NCBI RefSeq assembly: GCF_000264905.1
Contig: NW_006763145.1
Coordinates: 1,347,347-1,411,346 of the forward strand
Source: Stereum hirsutum FP-91666 SS1
Taxonomy: Eukaryota; Basidiomycota; Agaricomycetes; Russulales; Stereaceae
DNA length: 64,000 nt
Direction of reading: 5' to 3'
Positions 63,929 through 64,000 of the stretch are shown here, in pieces. A model generated the notes under the pieces. It ran no database searches, had not been told where the DNA came from, and saw only the letters and a list, made by a program, of their open reading frames with translations. The first letter of the stretch is position 1; each line of letters begins with the position of its first letter. The position numbers were made by a program, and so were the translations under genes.

Positions 63929-64000
63929 ATGTCCACCGCACCGACCCTCAAGCCTTTCAACCTTGCCCTCATTCAACTTGGTGGAGTCACACCCGATAAG
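63929..64000 (+). CDS. carbon-nitrogen hydrolase (Nit2/omega-amidase-like), 5' end only
   Basis: The first 24 codons of a gene run off the window. From the ATG at 63929 the protein begins MSTAPTLKPFNLALIQLGGV and continues TPDK. The strand LALIQL followed by a turn is the usual N-terminus of nitrilase-superfamily enzymes such as omega-amidase Nit2, where Gln/Asn side-chain deamidation products are handled. Too little is present to name the member with certainty. Confidence 0.6.
   Translation, partial: MSTAPTLKPFNLALIQLGGVTPDK

Overview
The window is nuclear DNA of a filamentous basidiomycete, most likely an Agaricomycete. The grounds are densely interrupted genes with short GT-AG introns of about 50-60 bases, compact gene spacing, a FunK1-type fungal kinase, a basidiomycete-style F-box/LRR-like protein, a Zn2Cys6 regulator resembling prtT, and standard fungal housekeeping proteins. 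No rRNA, tRNA, CRISPR, prokaryotic operon or large transposon was recognised. Gene spans below run from start to stop codon and include introns. Exon joins were worked out by eye from reading frame and splice sites.

Layout. 0.2-7.1 kb: a CDC50 flippase subunit, a BAHD-like acyltransferase, a single-exon unknown protein and a FunK1 kinase. 7.9-16.7 kb: an Rco1-like double-PHD subunit of the Rpd3S deacetylase complex, a GPAT-type PlsC acyltransferase and an F-box protein. 16.7-19.3 kb: a 0.4 kb mariner-like MITE, then a secreted modular repeat protein. 20.9-27.6 kb: V-ATPase catalytic subunit A, proteasome ATPase Rpt1 and a mitochondrial PDK/BCKDK-type kinase. 28.1-29.6 kb: a second secreted protein with the same unusual exon design. 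30.4-38 kb: an ING-family PHD protein, an MDR reductase, an ankyrin/SEC-C/MYND protein and GAR1. 38-48 kb: PEX6, a membrane-anchored PhoD-like phosphatase, MIC19 and a single-pass Ser/Thr/Pro-rich membrane protein. 48-51 kb: no confident gene. 51-54.4 kb: the prtT-like Zn2Cys6 factor, followed by about 4 kb without a gene. 58.3-64 kb: NUP37, a small membrane protein, UMP-CMP kinase, a lipid (DAGK/sphingoid base) kinase and the first codons of a nitrilase-family gene.

Most genes are unrelated housekeeping functions arranged as divergent pairs with short shared promoters (GPAT/F-box, VMA1/RPT1, GAR1/PEX6, PhoD/MIC19, lipid kinase/nitrilase).

The least ordinary content is the pair of secreted-protein genes at 17.4-19.0 kb and 28.4-29.6 kb. 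In both, every intron is phase 2, every internal exon is a multiple of three, and nearly every exon after the first opens with an Arg-containing, mostly acidic motif (QRRE, SRDLEER, ARDLEE). The design looks like interchangeable, protease-processable cassettes. Also notable is the small membrane-protein ORF ending 19 bases before the UMP-CMP kinase start, a candidate bicistronic transcript.
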